A DNA stretch of 64,000 nt, taken from Laceyella putida. GTDB lineage: Bacteria > Bacillota > Bacilli > Thermoactinomycetales > Thermoactinomycetaceae. A model generated the notes under the pieces. It was not told the origin of the DNA, did no database searches, and saw only the letters and a program-made list of their open reading frames with translations. Below, piece by piece: positions 1-8,668 of the stretch. Location of the stretch: positions 62,001 through 126,000 of the forward strand of contig NZ_JBHTBW010000047.1 in assembly GCF_042665195.1 (NCBI RefSeq), given 5' to 3'. Position 1 is the stretch's first letter; each line of letters opens with the position of its first letter. A program made the position numbers and the translations under genes.

Positions 1-765
1 ATTCCGCAGTTGGCCGATGCGGCGCAGTTGGCGCACCAATTGCCCCCACTTGCCGATGTTGTCTATCGAGCGCTCGTTCCGAATCGTCGGGGGGCGGAAC
101 GGGCTGGACAGACGCCGATCCATGAGTGGGCCGTCTTTCTCTCTGCCAGTGAGACGCACAACCGCAAAAACATTAACAAAAGCATTGAAGATACCTATCC
201 GGTGTTGCGCGAAGTGATGGAGCTGGCCCGGCAACAGGGGATTCGTGTGCGCGGATATGTCTCCACCGTCTTTGGTTGCCCGTACGAGGGGGAAGTGCCG
301 ACGGAACAAGTGCTGCGTGTGTGCGAGCGATTGCTTCAACTGGGAGTGTATGAGATTTCGCTTGGCGACACGATTGGCGTAGCCACTCCCAAAGCGGTCA
401 AACGGCTTTTGCGAGCATGTCAGCGCCACATTCCGCTGGAACAGATCGCCGGGCATTTTCATGATACCCGCGGAACAGGACTGGCCAATGCTTATGCGGC
501 TTTGGAACTGGGAGTCCGTACGTTGGACACGTCTTTGGGCGGGCTGGGCGGGTGTCCCTATGCGCCGGGAGCCGCCGGGAATCTGGCGACGGAAGATGTC
601 TTGTATCTGTTGGAACAAGAGGGGATCGACACGGGCATCGATCTCGCTCTGGTATGTGAAACGAGTGATTTTGTGCAAACCAAATGCAAACGGGCGTTGC
701 CCTCGAAAGTGCTGCAAAGCTATCTGGCGCAAAAAAGAGATGAGAAAAGAGGAGATGGCGATTGA
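1..765 (+). CDS. mvaB: Hydroxymethylglutaryl-CoA lyase, 5'-truncated by window edge
   Basis: Splits HMG-CoA into acetoacetate and acetyl-CoA, the last step of leucine breakdown. The reading frame is open from base 1, so the true start lies upstream; the TTG at 10 is internal. Visible motifs are the family's NINKSIE stretch, RGYVSTVFGCPYEG, the loop GDTIGVATP, the metal-binding HFHDT, and GLGGCPYA, which carries the catalytic cysteine, followed by GAAGNLATEDV. The frame ends 4 bp inside the enoyl-CoA hydratase gene, so the two are translationally coupled. In B. subtilis the same trio is yngG-yngF-yngE. The N-terminal part of the TIM barrel is missing only because of the window boundary. Confidence 0.92.
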   Translation: MPQLADAAQLAHQLPPLADVVYRALVPNRRGAERAGQTPIHEWAVFLSASETHNRKNINKSIEDTYPVLREVMELARQQGIRVRGYVSTVFGCPYEGEVPTEQVLRVCERLLQLGVYEISLGDTIGVATPKAVKRLLRACQRHIPLEQIAGHFHDTRGTGLANAYAALELGVRTLDTSLGGLGGCPYAPGAAGNLATEDVLYLLEQEGIDTGIDLALVCETSDFVQTKCKRALPSKVLQSYLAQKRDEKRGDGD

Positions 766-1538
766 AAAACATCCGTTTGGAGCGACGCGAGGGGATCGCC
801 CTGGTAACACTTGACCGGCCGTCGCACCACAATGCGTTGAATCGACCGTTATTGCAGGAATTGTCCCAACTGGCCGAAACGTTGCGGCAGGATCGCGACT
901 CACGGGTCGTCATCATTACGGGTGCCGGGGACAAAGCCTTTTGCGCAGGTGCGGACTTGAAAGAACGCCGGTCGTTCACGGAAGAGGAAGTACGCCAGTT
1001 TATTGTGCTGATTCGTGATACCTTCACCCAGATTGCGCAATTGCCCCAACCCACCATCGCGGCCATCAATGGCGTCGCTTTTGGGGGCGGAATGGAATTG
1101 GCCCTGGCCTGTGATTTGAGGATCATGGATGAATCGGCACAAATGGGGTTGACGGAAACCTCGCTCGGCATCATTCCCGGCGCGGGGGGAACACAGCGAT
1201 TGCCGCGCCTGATCGGGGCGGCGAAAGCGAAAGAACTGATTTTCATGGCGAAACGGTTCACTGCCGGTGAAGCTTGGCAAATGGGGCTGGTCAACCATTT
1301 GGCCGCGCCGGGGACCGCGCTGGAGGCGGCTTGGGGATGGGCGGAGACTATCAAGCAAAATGCTCCGCTCGCGTTGATTCAAGCCAAGTGGGCCATTGAG
1401 CACGGTCTGGAGACGGATCTCGGCACCGGGTTGTTGCTGGAGACCCAAGCCTATGAGACCCTGATTCCCAGCCAAGATCGACTGGAAGGCTTAGCCGCTT
1501 TTCAAGAAAAGAGAAAACCGCGTTACCGTGGGGAATAA
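762..1538 (+). CDS. yngF: Enoyl-CoA hydratase/isomerase family, probable methylglutaconyl-CoA hydratase
   Basis: Crotonase-fold hydratase of 258 aa. The start is TTG at 762, overlapping the HMG-CoA lyase stop, with an AGAGGAG ribosome site just upstream. CAGADL and GVAFGGGMELA form the oxyanion-hole region. The two catalytic glutamates of true hydratases are present, one in MELALACD and one in the TETSLG stretch before IPGAGGTQRL. Between HMG-CoA lyase and a carboxyltransferase the likely substrate is 3-methylglutaconyl-CoA (leucine route), but the fold alone cannot exclude a general short-chain enoyl-CoA hydratase. Confidence 0.88.
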   Translation: MKNIRLERREGIALVTLDRPSHHNALNRPLLQELSQLAETLRQDRDSRVVIITGAGDKAFCAGADLKERRSFTEEEVRQFIVLIRDTFTQIAQLPQPTIAAINGVAFGGGMELALACDLRIMDESAQMGLTETSLGIIPGAGGTQRLPRLIGAAKAKELIFMAKRFTAGEAWQMGLVNHLAAPGTALEAAWGWAETIKQNAPLALIQAKWAIEHGLETDLGTGLLLETQAYETLIPSQDRLEGLAAFQEKRKPRYRGE

Positions 1539-1551
1539 GGGAGGAGATCGA

Positions 1552-3087
1552 ATGAATGACAACTGGACGGAACAGTTGGCGCAGAATGAAACACGGGTGA
1601 AAGCGGGAGGGGCGCCCAAGTACCATGAAAAATTGCAACAACAGCAAAAGTTATTTGTCAGAAAGCGGCTGGAGTTGTTGTTTGATGATGATTTCCAGGT
1701 GGAGGATGGATTGTTCGCCAACTTTACGGCTGGTGATTTGCCGGCGGATGGGGTCGTGACGGCGCTTGGCAGGGTAAACGGCCAACTGGTCTGCGTGATG
1801 GCGAACGATGCGACGGTGAAAGCGGGATCATGGGGGGCGAGAACGGTTGAGAAGATCATACGGATACAGGAGACAGCAGCGAAGCTGAAAGTTCCCCTCA
1901 TCTACCTGGTAGACTCCGCCGGCGCGCGGATCACCGATCAAATCGAGATGTTTCCGGGGCGCCGGGGCGCGGGACGCATCTTTTACAATCAGGTGAAGTT
2001 GTCCGGCATGATTCCCCAAGTGTGCGTCCTATTCGGGCCATCGGCGGCGGGCGGGGCTTATATCCCGGCATTTTGCGATATCGTGATCATGGTGGACGAA
2101 AATGCCAGCATGTACCTCGGATCGCCGCGGATGGCGGAGATGGTCATCGGGGAGAAAGTGACGTTGGAGGAAATGGGCGGGGCCCGCATGCACTGCACAG
2201 TCAGCGGTTGCGGTGATGTGCTGACAGCGACGGAAGAAGAGGCCATCGCTTCCTGCCGCCGTTACTTAAGCTATATGCCGGCCCATTATCAAGCGCCGTT
2301 GCGCGCCATCGGAGCGAAACCGCCCCATCGGGAAAGCCGGCAGTTGTCCAAGATCATACCCGATCACCAAAATGCGCCCTTTGACATGTTGGAACTGATT
2401 CATGGCTTGATTGATGAGGATTCCTTTTATGAAGTGAAATCGCTTTTCGCCAAAGAGATGATTACGGGCTTTGGACGGATCGCCGGACGGACAGTGGGGA
2501 TTGTCGCCAATCAGTCCAAAGTGAAAGGGGGTGTGATTTTCGTCGACTCCGCTGACAAAGCGGCACGGTTTATCACCTTGTGCGATGCGTATAACATTCC
2601 GCTCTTGTTTTTGGCCGATGTGCCGGGCTTTATGATCGGAACCCAGGTGGAACGGGCCGGCATCATCCGGCATGGGGCCAAGATGATTTCGGCGATGTCG
2701 GAGGCGACTGTGCCCAAAATCTCCGTCATCGTGCGCAAAGCTTATGGCGCCGGGTTGTATGCGATGGCTGGCCCTGCCTTTGAACCGGATTGTTGTTTGG
2801 CGTTGCCGACGGCGCAAATTGCGGTCATGGGGCCCGAGGCGGCGGTGAACGCGGTCTACAGCAATAAAATCGCCGAACTGGAAGAGCCGGAACGGACACG
2901 CTTTGTGATGGAGAAGCGAGAAGAGTACCGCCAAGACATCGATATCTACCGGTTGGCGAGTGAATTGATTGTGGATGGGATTGTTGCCCCGGATGCGTTG
3001 CGCGATGAATTGATGCGGAGATTCGCCGCTTATGAGAGTAAGCAGATGAGCTTTAGTGAGCGGAAACACCCCGTTTATCCAGTGTAA
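1552..3087 (+). CDS. yngE: Acyl-CoA carboxylase carboxyltransferase (beta) subunit, methylcrotonyl/propionyl type
   Basis: 511-aa carboxyltransferase that moves CO2 from carboxybiotin onto an acyl-CoA. I chose ATG 1552 because AAGGGAGGAG sits 6-7 bases before it; an in-frame GTG at 1528 lies upstream of that site. Seen are DSAGARITDQ, GPSAAGGAYIPAFCD, the GVIFVDSADKAARFI region and LADVPGFMIG with the second oxyanion-hole glycines, the usual two crotonase-like halves. Context with HMG-CoA lyase and the hydratase favours methylcrotonyl-CoA carboxylase of leucine catabolism. The biotin carboxylase and carrier genes should lie upstream of the window. It is the last gene before a terminator. Confidence 0.88.
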   Translation: MNDNWTEQLAQNETRVKAGGAPKYHEKLQQQQKLFVRKRLELLFDDDFQVEDGLFANFTAGDLPADGVVTALGRVNGQLVCVMANDATVKAGSWGARTVEKIIRIQETAAKLKVPLIYLVDSAGARITDQIEMFPGRRGAGRIFYNQVKLSGMIPQVCVLFGPSAAGGAYIPAFCDIVIMVDENASMYLGSPRMAEMVIGEKVTLEEMGGARMHCTVSGCGDVLTATEEEAIASCRRYLSYMPAHYQAPLRAIGAKPPHRESRQLSKIIPDHQNAPFDMLELIHGLIDEDSFYEVKSLFAKEMITGFGRIAGRTVGIVANQSKVKGGVIFVDSADKAARFITLCDAYNIPLLFLADVPGFMIGTQVERAGIIRHGAKMISAMSEATVPKISVIVRKAYGAGLYAMAGPAFEPDCCLALPTAQIAVMGPEAAVNAVYSNKIAELEEPERTRFVMEKREEYRQDIDIYRLASELIVDGIVAPDALRDELMRRFAAYESKQMSFSERKHPVYPV

Positions 3088-3106
3088 GAAGAAGTGTATG
3101 ATAAAG

Positions 3107-3133
3107 AAGGAGCCTTTGATTGGCTCCTTTTTC
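3107..3133 (+). terminator. Rho-independent terminator of the leucine catabolic operon
   Basis: An 8-bp stem, AAGGAGCC paired with GGCTCCTT, around a 7-base loop and followed by a T-rich tail. It lies directly after the carboxyltransferase gene and just before the panE ribosome site, so panE starts a separate unit. Confidence 0.85.
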
Positions 3134-3152
3134 TTGTGGAGGAGGTGTTGTG

Positions 3153-4073
3153 ATGAAAACGTCCATCATCGGTGGTGGCGCGCTGGGACTCCTATGGAGC
3201 GCGAGATTGGCTATTGCGGGTTTTCCCGTGACGTTGGTTACGCGAACGCGGGCTCAAGCCTCTTTGATCAATGAGGCGGGAATCATTTTGCGAAGCTTAT
3301 CCGGTGAGGAACGAGCAGTACAAGTTCAAGCGTGTTCGGCCCAAACCGTCACAGCGGGTAAAACAGATTGGCTGTTTGTGATGGTGAAGCAAATGGATTT
3401 GCCTGAAGCCGTTTCATTGATCCCCGCTTTGGCCCATCCCGGGACACAGGTCTTGTTTTGGCAGAATGGGTGGGGACATGGGGAAGTGATCAGCGGGTTG
3501 TCCGCCATTGCCGATACATACTTAGCCGTGACAACGGAAGGCGCTTTGCGCCAAGAGGCCAATCGGGTGGTGCATACGGGGGATGGCGAGACATGGGTGG
3601 GGCCTTATCCTGAACGGCGCCAAACGGTGCCCCCGCTGTTGCGGCCATTCTTTCAATTGAGCGAAAAGATTGCTTGGGATCAAGGGATTTTGGTTCGGAT
3701 CTGGGAAAAACTAGCTGTGAATTGTGTCATTAATCCATTGACGGCGTTAGAAGAAAAGCGGAATGGAGAGATGGCGCATCCCCGATATGAGAAGGTAAAG
3801 CAAGCGATCATCGAAGAATTGGTTTGCGTCGCCAAGGCAGAAGGGATCAGGCTGGATCCAATGGCTTTGCGGGAAAAGGCGGAGCGGGTCATCCAGTTTA
3901 CCGCCCGCAATCAATCGTCCATGCTGCAGGATATGAAGCGGGGACGGAAGACAGAGATTGATTACATCAATGGGGTCGTCGTGAAGCTTGGTGCGAAGTG
4001 GCGCTTCCCAACCCCGATCAATGCAGAGTTGGTGCAACGGATTCACGCCAAAGAAGCGCAGATTGGATGTTGA
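3153..4073 (+). CDS. panE: 2-dehydropantoate (ketopantoate) 2-reductase
   Basis: Reduces ketopantoate to pantoate with NADPH on the way to coenzyme A. 306 aa from ATG 3153, preceded by GGAGGAGG. The N-terminal Rossmann loop is IIGGGALGLLWSARLA, the central part has QNGWGH, and the C-terminal helical domain has KLAVNCVINPLTAL, which contains the conserved catalytic lysine, and SSMLQDMKRGRKTEIDYING for substrate binding. In B. subtilis ylbQ (panE) lies next to yllA (bshC) and the mra cluster. Here one transporter gene is inserted between panE and bshC. Confidence 0.9.
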   Translation: MKTSIIGGGALGLLWSARLAIAGFPVTLVTRTRAQASLINEAGIILRSLSGEERAVQVQACSAQTVTAGKTDWLFVMVKQMDLPEAVSLIPALAHPGTQVLFWQNGWGHGEVISGLSAIADTYLAVTTEGALRQEANRVVHTGDGETWVGPYPERRQTVPPLLRPFFQLSEKIAWDQGILVRIWEKLAVNCVINPLTALEEKRNGEMAHPRYEKVKQAIIEELVCVAKAEGIRLDPMALREKAERVIQFTARNQSSMLQDMKRGRKTEIDYINGVVVKLGAKWRFPTPINAELVQRIHAKEAQIGC

Positions 4074-4092
4074 ACACGCTGGAGGGGGTATT

Positions 4093-5487
4093 TTGACACG
4101 TTTTAAACGGTTTACGTTGGAAACGTTTGTGGTTGCGATGATGTTGATTATCATCGATATGATTATACTGGCACCTGTTTTGCCCTTTGTGATGGGCGAA
4201 TATCATTTGCCCACTCATTGGGCCGTGTGGATCATCTCCTTGCATCTGGCCGTATTTTCCTTTGCGTTGCCGGTCATGGAAAATTGGGCAGTAAGTATGG
4301 GGCGCATGAAAATCTTATACGTTTCGTTGGGCTTTATATTGCTGGGGACTTGGGTGGCTTTTGTCGCCAAACCTTGGATTTGGCTGATGTGGGGACGCGT
4401 TGTTCAATCCGTCGGCATGAGTGGGGTCGTTCCATATATTGCGGTGCAGATTCGCCGCCTCATGTCCAAGCAAAATCGACGAAAGCAGATGGGAACGCTT
4501 CTGCTGTGGGGGAGTACGGTGGCGTTCACTCCCTGGGTGGCGGCGTGGCTCACCTTGTTGTTGGGCTGGAGATTCGCCTTTCTGCTTCATGGATTGCTGA
4601 TCATTGTACTCTTTATCGCTTCCCGCAAATGGGTCTGCTCCGATCGTCCCAAACGGGTGCGGATAGCTGGGGACGCGTCTATTTTCTTCTTTGGACTCAT
4701 CCTGCTCTTTATCATGGCGGGGTTGACGAATACCAATTTGCTGGGCGGTTGGCGAGCCCTCGTTCAACCGGAAGTATTGCCATTGTGGATTGTGGGAATA
4801 GGGATGGTTGTTCCCCTGTTGATGATGGAGCGGCAAAAAAGTCATCCCTTTTTCGAACCGCATCTCTTTGCCAATTGGCGATTTTGGCTTTTATATGGGC
4901 AGGTGGGGCTGTCCGGGTTCATCTGGATGGCACTGCTGCTCATTCCGGGTTGGGCCGCGCATGTGTACCGGCTTGATTACATAACGAGTGGCGCCTTGTT
5001 TACTTATCTGCTTCTTTGTTCTTTATTTGCGTTATTGTTTGTGCGGTTGGCGGCCCGGGTGTGGGGATTCCGCCCAACGGCGGTGATGGGGTATGGGTTG
5101 AGTGCGTTGGCTTTTGTTGTCTTGGCGGCGGATAGGGAGTTTGTCTGGTCATTCATGGCGTTAAGCTTGCTCAGTTTCAGCTTGTGTTTTGTGTTTGCCG
5201 CGCCTGTGCACCAGCCGTTGTTGGCGTGGATGCCCAATCGCCGCATGCGCAGTGGGATGATGACATTGGGCATGTTTCGGGCGGCCGGAGGCGCGATTGG
5301 ACTTCTCACTATCGCCCGGGTCTTCACTTCGGCGGATCCCCATCTGCTGACATGGACGGCGGAAGCGCCGATTCCCCCTCAAGTGATCGCGGAAGCGCAA
5401 TCAAGCGTGTTCTGGTTTTTGGCTATCGTATCGCTTGTGGGAGTGGTTCTCAGTTTGCTGGTTCGATTTCAACGTCCCGTATCATGA
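4093..5487 (+). CDS. MFS transporter, drug-efflux-like
   Basis: Membrane transporter of the major facilitator superfamily, 464 aa. TTG 4093 is taken as start because GGAGGGGG lies 6 bases upstream and the protein then begins just before the first helix. About 12 hydrophobic segments are visible, with WMALLLIPGWAAH-type helices in the second half. Helix 1 (MLIIIDMIILAPVLPFV) resembles EmrB/QacA-type exporters, but the usual motif A between helices 2 and 3 is degenerate (NWAVSMGRMK). The substrate cannot be read from the sequence. It starts 20 bp after panE and probably shares its transcript. Confidence 0.8.
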   Translation: MTRFKRFTLETFVVAMMLIIIDMIILAPVLPFVMGEYHLPTHWAVWIISLHLAVFSFALPVMENWAVSMGRMKILYVSLGFILLGTWVAFVAKPWIWLMWGRVVQSVGMSGVVPYIAVQIRRLMSKQNRRKQMGTLLLWGSTVAFTPWVAAWLTLLLGWRFAFLLHGLLIIVLFIASRKWVCSDRPKRVRIAGDASIFFFGLILLFIMAGLTNTNLLGGWRALVQPEVLPLWIVGIGMVVPLLMMERQKSHPFFEPHLFANWRFWLLYGQVGLSGFIWMALLLIPGWAAHVYRLDYITSGALFTYLLLCSLFALLFVRLAARVWGFRPTAVMGYGLSALAFVVLAADREFVWSFMALSLLSFSLCFVFAAPVHQPLLAWMPNRRMRSGMMTLGMFRAAGGAIGLLTIARVFTSADPHLLTWTAEAPIPPQVIAEAQSSVFWFLAIVSLVGVVLSLLVRFQRPVS

Positions 5488-5546
5488 ACTTTTCGTGATA
5501 TACTGTAGAAAGGTAAGCAAAGTAAACGATAAAGAAGGAGTTACAT

Positions 5547-7187
5547 ATGGACATTAAAGCCATCAAGCTACCCGTAGGGAACCCATTTATCGAGCGCTAT
5601 CTGACAGATGAAGAATGGATGAGATCCATATATGAATATAATCCGTGGGATGAACAAAGCGTGCGGGCGCGTGCAGAATATATTGAACGGGAATGGAACG
5701 GAGCGGACCGGAAGGAGCTGGCAGAGGTTATCCGGGCTTATCATGCCCCCGAGCTGTTCAGTCCGGCGGTGGAGCGCAACCTGACCCGCCTCGCTGAGCC
5801 CAACAGCCTTGTTGTCATCGGAGGGCAACAGGCCGGGCTCCTGACCGGACCCCTATATACCTTATATAAAGCGATTACGTTGATACAGTTGGCCAAACAG
5901 GAAGAAGCTCGTCTCGGTTGCCCAGTGATTCCCGTCTTTTGGATTGCGGGTGAGGATCACGACAGTGAAGAGGTGGATCACATTTATATCCGCGATTCAG
6001 AAGCTTCCTTGACTAAAGTGAGTTGGACAGGGCCGCTAACAAGCAAGAACTCCCTTTCTTTGCAAGAGATTCAACCGGAAACCATGTTCGCATGGCTGGA
6101 TGAATTATCCCAAACGGTAGGAGACAGCGAATTTAAGAAGGGGTGGCTGGAAGAGTTGCGAATGCTCGCGACGGAGCCCATGAGTTGGACCCGCTATTTT
6201 GCCCGCATCATGCATCGCTTATTTGGGCGGGAAGGGTTGCTCCTGATCGACTCCTCCGACCCAGGTTTGCGCCGCTTGGAAACGCCGTTTTTCATAACCT
6301 TGATCAAACGGAGCGCGGAAATCCACCACCGTGTGCTGCAAACGAATGCCAACCTGGTGGCGGCGGGGCTGCCCGAACCGGTTCATTTTCAAGAAATGCA
6401 GGGAAACCTGTTTCTTCTGGAAGGGGGCGAGCGGCAGGCCCTGTTCCGCGTGGGGATGGAGTGGGTAACCAAAAATGGCGAAACGCGGTTGCCGGAAACG
6501 GAGTTGATCAAGATCGCAACCGAGTCACCCGAACGGTTGAGCAATAATGTCATTACACGACCACTGATGCAAGAATATCTTTTTCCGACCCTTCACTTTG
6601 TGGGGGGGCCAGGCGAAGTGGCCTACTGGAGCTTGCTCAAATCAGCTTTTGCGCAGGTGGGCTTGAAGATGCCGATCGTGCGCCCGCGCTTGCAACTGAC
6701 GGTGCTGGACCGCAGAGTGCAAAAGCGCATGGCCGAATTTCAGTTGAGCGAGACCGATGTGTTAACCAATTTGGAGACCAAACGAGAAGCTTGGTTAGCA
6801 AAGCAAATTCCCTTCCCCCTGGCTGAACGGTTTGCCGCGGTCAAACAAGCGATCGCGCGGGAATATGGGAGCCTGATGGCCGACTTGGAGCGGGGGATTG
6901 GCGGGAATCTGCGGGAAATTGGCGCAAAGAACCAAGCCAAAATCATGGAGCAAGTGGAGTATTATCATCATTTTGCCGAACGAATGATTCGTGAGAAGCA
7001 CCAAGTGGAACTGCGCCATTGGGATGAACTGGCCATCGCGGTGGTTCCGGAGGGAAAGCCGCAGGAGCGTGTGTACAATTTTCTTTCCTTGTGGAATGAT
7101 TGGGGATTGGACTGGTTGAACCGCTTGATCGAGACCCCGCTCTTGGAAGAGAATGAGCCGGGTGCCCATTATTGCTTATATATGTGA
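5547..7187 (+). CDS. bshC: Bacillithiol biosynthesis cysteine-adding enzyme
   Basis: Adds cysteine to glucosaminyl-malate, the last step of bacillithiol synthesis. 546 aa, close to the usual length of about 540; ATG 5547 has AAAGAAGGAG before it. Typical signatures are GGQQAGLLTGPLYTLYKA, PVFWIAGEDHDSEEVDH, LLDSSDP-like (LLIDSSDP) and PTLHFVGGPGEVAYW. A C-terminal coiled-coil stretch follows (about residues 390-470). B. subtilis has this gene (yllA) directly before mraZ. Here ahcY separates them. Its presence places the organism among bacillithiol-making Firmicutes. Confidence 0.92.
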   Translation: MDIKAIKLPVGNPFIERYLTDEEWMRSIYEYNPWDEQSVRARAEYIEREWNGADRKELAEVIRAYHAPELFSPAVERNLTRLAEPNSLVVIGGQQAGLLTGPLYTLYKAITLIQLAKQEEARLGCPVIPVFWIAGEDHDSEEVDHIYIRDSEASLTKVSWTGPLTSKNSLSLQEIQPETMFAWLDELSQTVGDSEFKKGWLEELRMLATEPMSWTRYFARIMHRLFGREGLLLIDSSDPGLRRLETPFFITLIKRSAEIHHRVLQTNANLVAAGLPEPVHFQEMQGNLFLLEGGERQALFRVGMEWVTKNGETRLPETELIKIATESPERLSNNVITRPLMQEYLFPTLHFVGGPGEVAYWSLLKSAFAQVGLKMPIVRPRLQLTVLDRRVQKRMAEFQLSETDVLTNLETKREAWLAKQIPFPLAERFAAVKQAIAREYGSLMADLERGIGGNLREIGAKNQAKIMEQVEYYHHFAERMIREKHQVELRHWDELAIAVVPEGKPQERVYNFLSLWNDWGLDWLNRLIETPLLEENEPGAHYCLYM

Positions 7188-7194
7188 GTCACAT

Positions 7195-7222
7195 TTGTTT
7201 CCACGTTTGCTTTAGGTATAAT
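7195..7222 (+). promoter_or_regulatory. Sigma-A-type promoter for ahcY
   Basis: TTGTTT, a 16-base spacer and a perfect TATAAT at 7217-7222, about 45 bases upstream of the ahcY start. There is no obvious terminator between bshC and this site. Confidence 0.55.
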
Positions 7223-7266
7223 GGAAACTAGTTTAAAGGATTTACATAGAACAGAGGAGGAGCTTT

Positions 7267-8529
7267 ATGAACAGTTTGGATAAAAGCATCATCCGCGATG
7301 CCAGCCTGGCCCCGGCGGGACGATTGAAGATGGATTGGGCCAGGGAACACATGCCCGTCCTGAATCGGTTGCGTGAACGGTTGTCTGTGGAAAAGCCCCT
7401 GGCCGGCAAAAAAGTGGCCATCTCCCTTCATTTGGAAGCGAAAACGGCATGCTTGGCTGAATTGGTTCGTGATGCCGGCGCAGAAGTGGTGATTACCGGA
7501 AGCAACCCCCTGTCCACCCAAGATGACATTGCGGCGGCACTTGCGGTTGCGGGCATTACCGTTTATGCGAAATATGATCCCGCACCGGAAGAGTACAAAG
7601 AGCATCTGATCAAGACATTGGAAGAAAAACCGGATTACATTATTGATGACGGTGGCGACCTGGTGGGGATTCTGCACGGGGAGCGCCCCGATCTGCTGGA
7701 AAATGTCAAAGGCGGTTGTGAAGAAACAACGACAGGCATTCTGCGCCTGAGAGCGTTGGAAAACGCGAAAGAGTTGCGTTTCCCGATGATTGCCGTCAAT
7801 GACGCCTGCTCCAAATTCTTGTTTGATAACCGTTACGGTACGGGTCAATCCGTTTGGGATGGGATCAACCGCACGACCAACTTGGTGGTTGCGGGCAAAA
7901 CGGTCGTTGTGGTCGGGTATGGCTGGTGTGGCCGTGGCGTCGCCATGCGGGCAAAAGGTCTGGGAGCCCGTGTGATTGTGACGGAAGTGGATCCGATCAA
8001 GGCAACCGAAGCCTATATGGATGGCTATCTGGTGATGCCGATGGCGGAAGCCGCCAAACAAGGGGATTACTTTGTCACCACCACGGGGAACAAAAACGTC
8101 ATCAATGCCAATCATCTGCAGGCGATGAAACACGGTGCGATCTTGGCCAATGCCGGTCACTTCAATGTGGAAATCGATGTGGCGTCTTTGGAGCAAATAA
8201 GCGTAAACAAACAGACTGTAAGAAAAGACATCGAAGAGTATACGCTCCAAGATGGTCGGAAGCTGTACCTGTTGGCTGAAGGCCGTCTGGTCAACTTGGC
8301 GGCGGGCGATGGGCATCCGGCGGAAATCATGGATATGACCTTTGCTCTCCAAGCGCTCTCCCTGTTGTATGTTGTGGAAAACCACGAACAAATCGGCCCG
8401 CGCGTGTTGGATGTGCCTTATCAAATTGATGAGCAAGTGGCCCGTTACTTCTTGGAAGCGAATGGGGTTCAGATCGACCATTTGACCCCGGCGCAAGAAA
8501 AATATCTGGCTAGCTGGGAATTGGAATAA
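7267..8529 (+). CDS. ahcY: Adenosylhomocysteinase (SAH hydrolase)
   Basis: Hydrolyses S-adenosylhomocysteine to adenosine and homocysteine using tightly bound NAD. 420 aa from ATG 7267, with AGAGGAGG upstream. Seen are DDGGDLVG, CEETTTGILRL, NDACSKFLFDNRYGTGQS, the NAD-binding VVVGYGWCGRGVAMRAKGLGA, TTGNKNVI, and HPAEIMDMTFA near the C-terminus. The length matches the compact form that lacks the insertion found in many proteobacterial enzymes. B. subtilis has no ahcY and uses MtnN/LuxS. Here the gene has its own promoter and terminator between bshC and mraZ, so it is an independent unit. Confidence 0.95.
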   Translation: MNSLDKSIIRDASLAPAGRLKMDWAREHMPVLNRLRERLSVEKPLAGKKVAISLHLEAKTACLAELVRDAGAEVVITGSNPLSTQDDIAAALAVAGITVYAKYDPAPEEYKEHLIKTLEEKPDYIIDDGGDLVGILHGERPDLLENVKGGCEETTTGILRLRALENAKELRFPMIAVNDACSKFLFDNRYGTGQSVWDGINRTTNLVVAGKTVVVVGYGWCGRGVAMRAKGLGARVIVTEVDPIKATEAYMDGYLVMPMAEAAKQGDYFVTTTGNKNVINANHLQAMKHGAILANAGHFNVEIDVASLEQISVNKQTVRKDIEEYTLQDGRKLYLLAEGRLVNLAAGDGHPAEIMDMTFALQALSLLYVVENHEQIGPRVLDVPYQIDEQVARYFLEANGVQIDHLTPAQEKYLASWELE

Positions 8530-8556
8530 ATTCCATATAATGTAAAATCAACTGTT

Positions 8557-8585
8557 AAATCCTGCACATGAGTGCAGGATTTTTT
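8557..8585 (+). terminator. Terminator of ahcY
   Basis: An 11-bp perfect stem, AAATCCTGCAC with GTGCAGGATTT, around the loop ATGA, running into TTTTT. It separates ahcY from the division cluster. Confidence 0.92.
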
Positions 8586-8593
8586 AATGGGCG

Positions 8594-8604
8594 TGTGGTA
8601 TAAT
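8594..8604 (+). promoter_or_regulatory. Extended -10 promoter of the mraZ/dcw cluster
   Basis: TGGTATAAT at 8596-8604 is an extended -10 element (TGn before a perfect TATAAT). The -35 region is poor. Transcription would start about 8611, at the first GTGG repeat of the probable MraZ operator. Confidence 0.65.
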
Positions 8605-8610
8605 TACCAA

Positions 8611-8650
8611 TGTGGTGGAAAGTGGAGGGAAGTGGTAGGGAAGGGGGAGA
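8611..8650 (+). promoter_or_regulatory. Probable MraZ operator: GTGG direct repeats with 10-bp period
   Basis: GTGG occurs at 8612, 8622 and 8632, each repeat starting exactly 10 bp after the last, in the context AAAGTGG / GAAGTGG. A degraded fourth copy (GGGG) follows about 8643. MraZ proteins are known to bind three or more short TGG- or AAAGTG-containing direct repeats spaced at one helical turn in front of their own gene. Position between the -10 element and the mraZ start fits autoregulation. The same purine-rich tract also supplies the ribosome site GAGGGGAGG. Confidence 0.7.
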
Positions 8651-8668
8651 GAGGGGAGGAACTGTGGC

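Noticed and set aside
398..1475. Long minus-strand open frames opposite the HMG-CoA lyase and hydratase genes
   Set aside because: They lie wholly opposite genes with clear catalytic motifs, have Arg/Ser/Pro-rich composition and no ribosome sites.
7228..8496. 422-codon minus-strand frame opposite ahcY
   Set aside because: It mirrors a GC-rich coding frame. The translation is rich in His, Gln, Phe and Arg with no domain, while ahcY on the plus strand is unmistakable.
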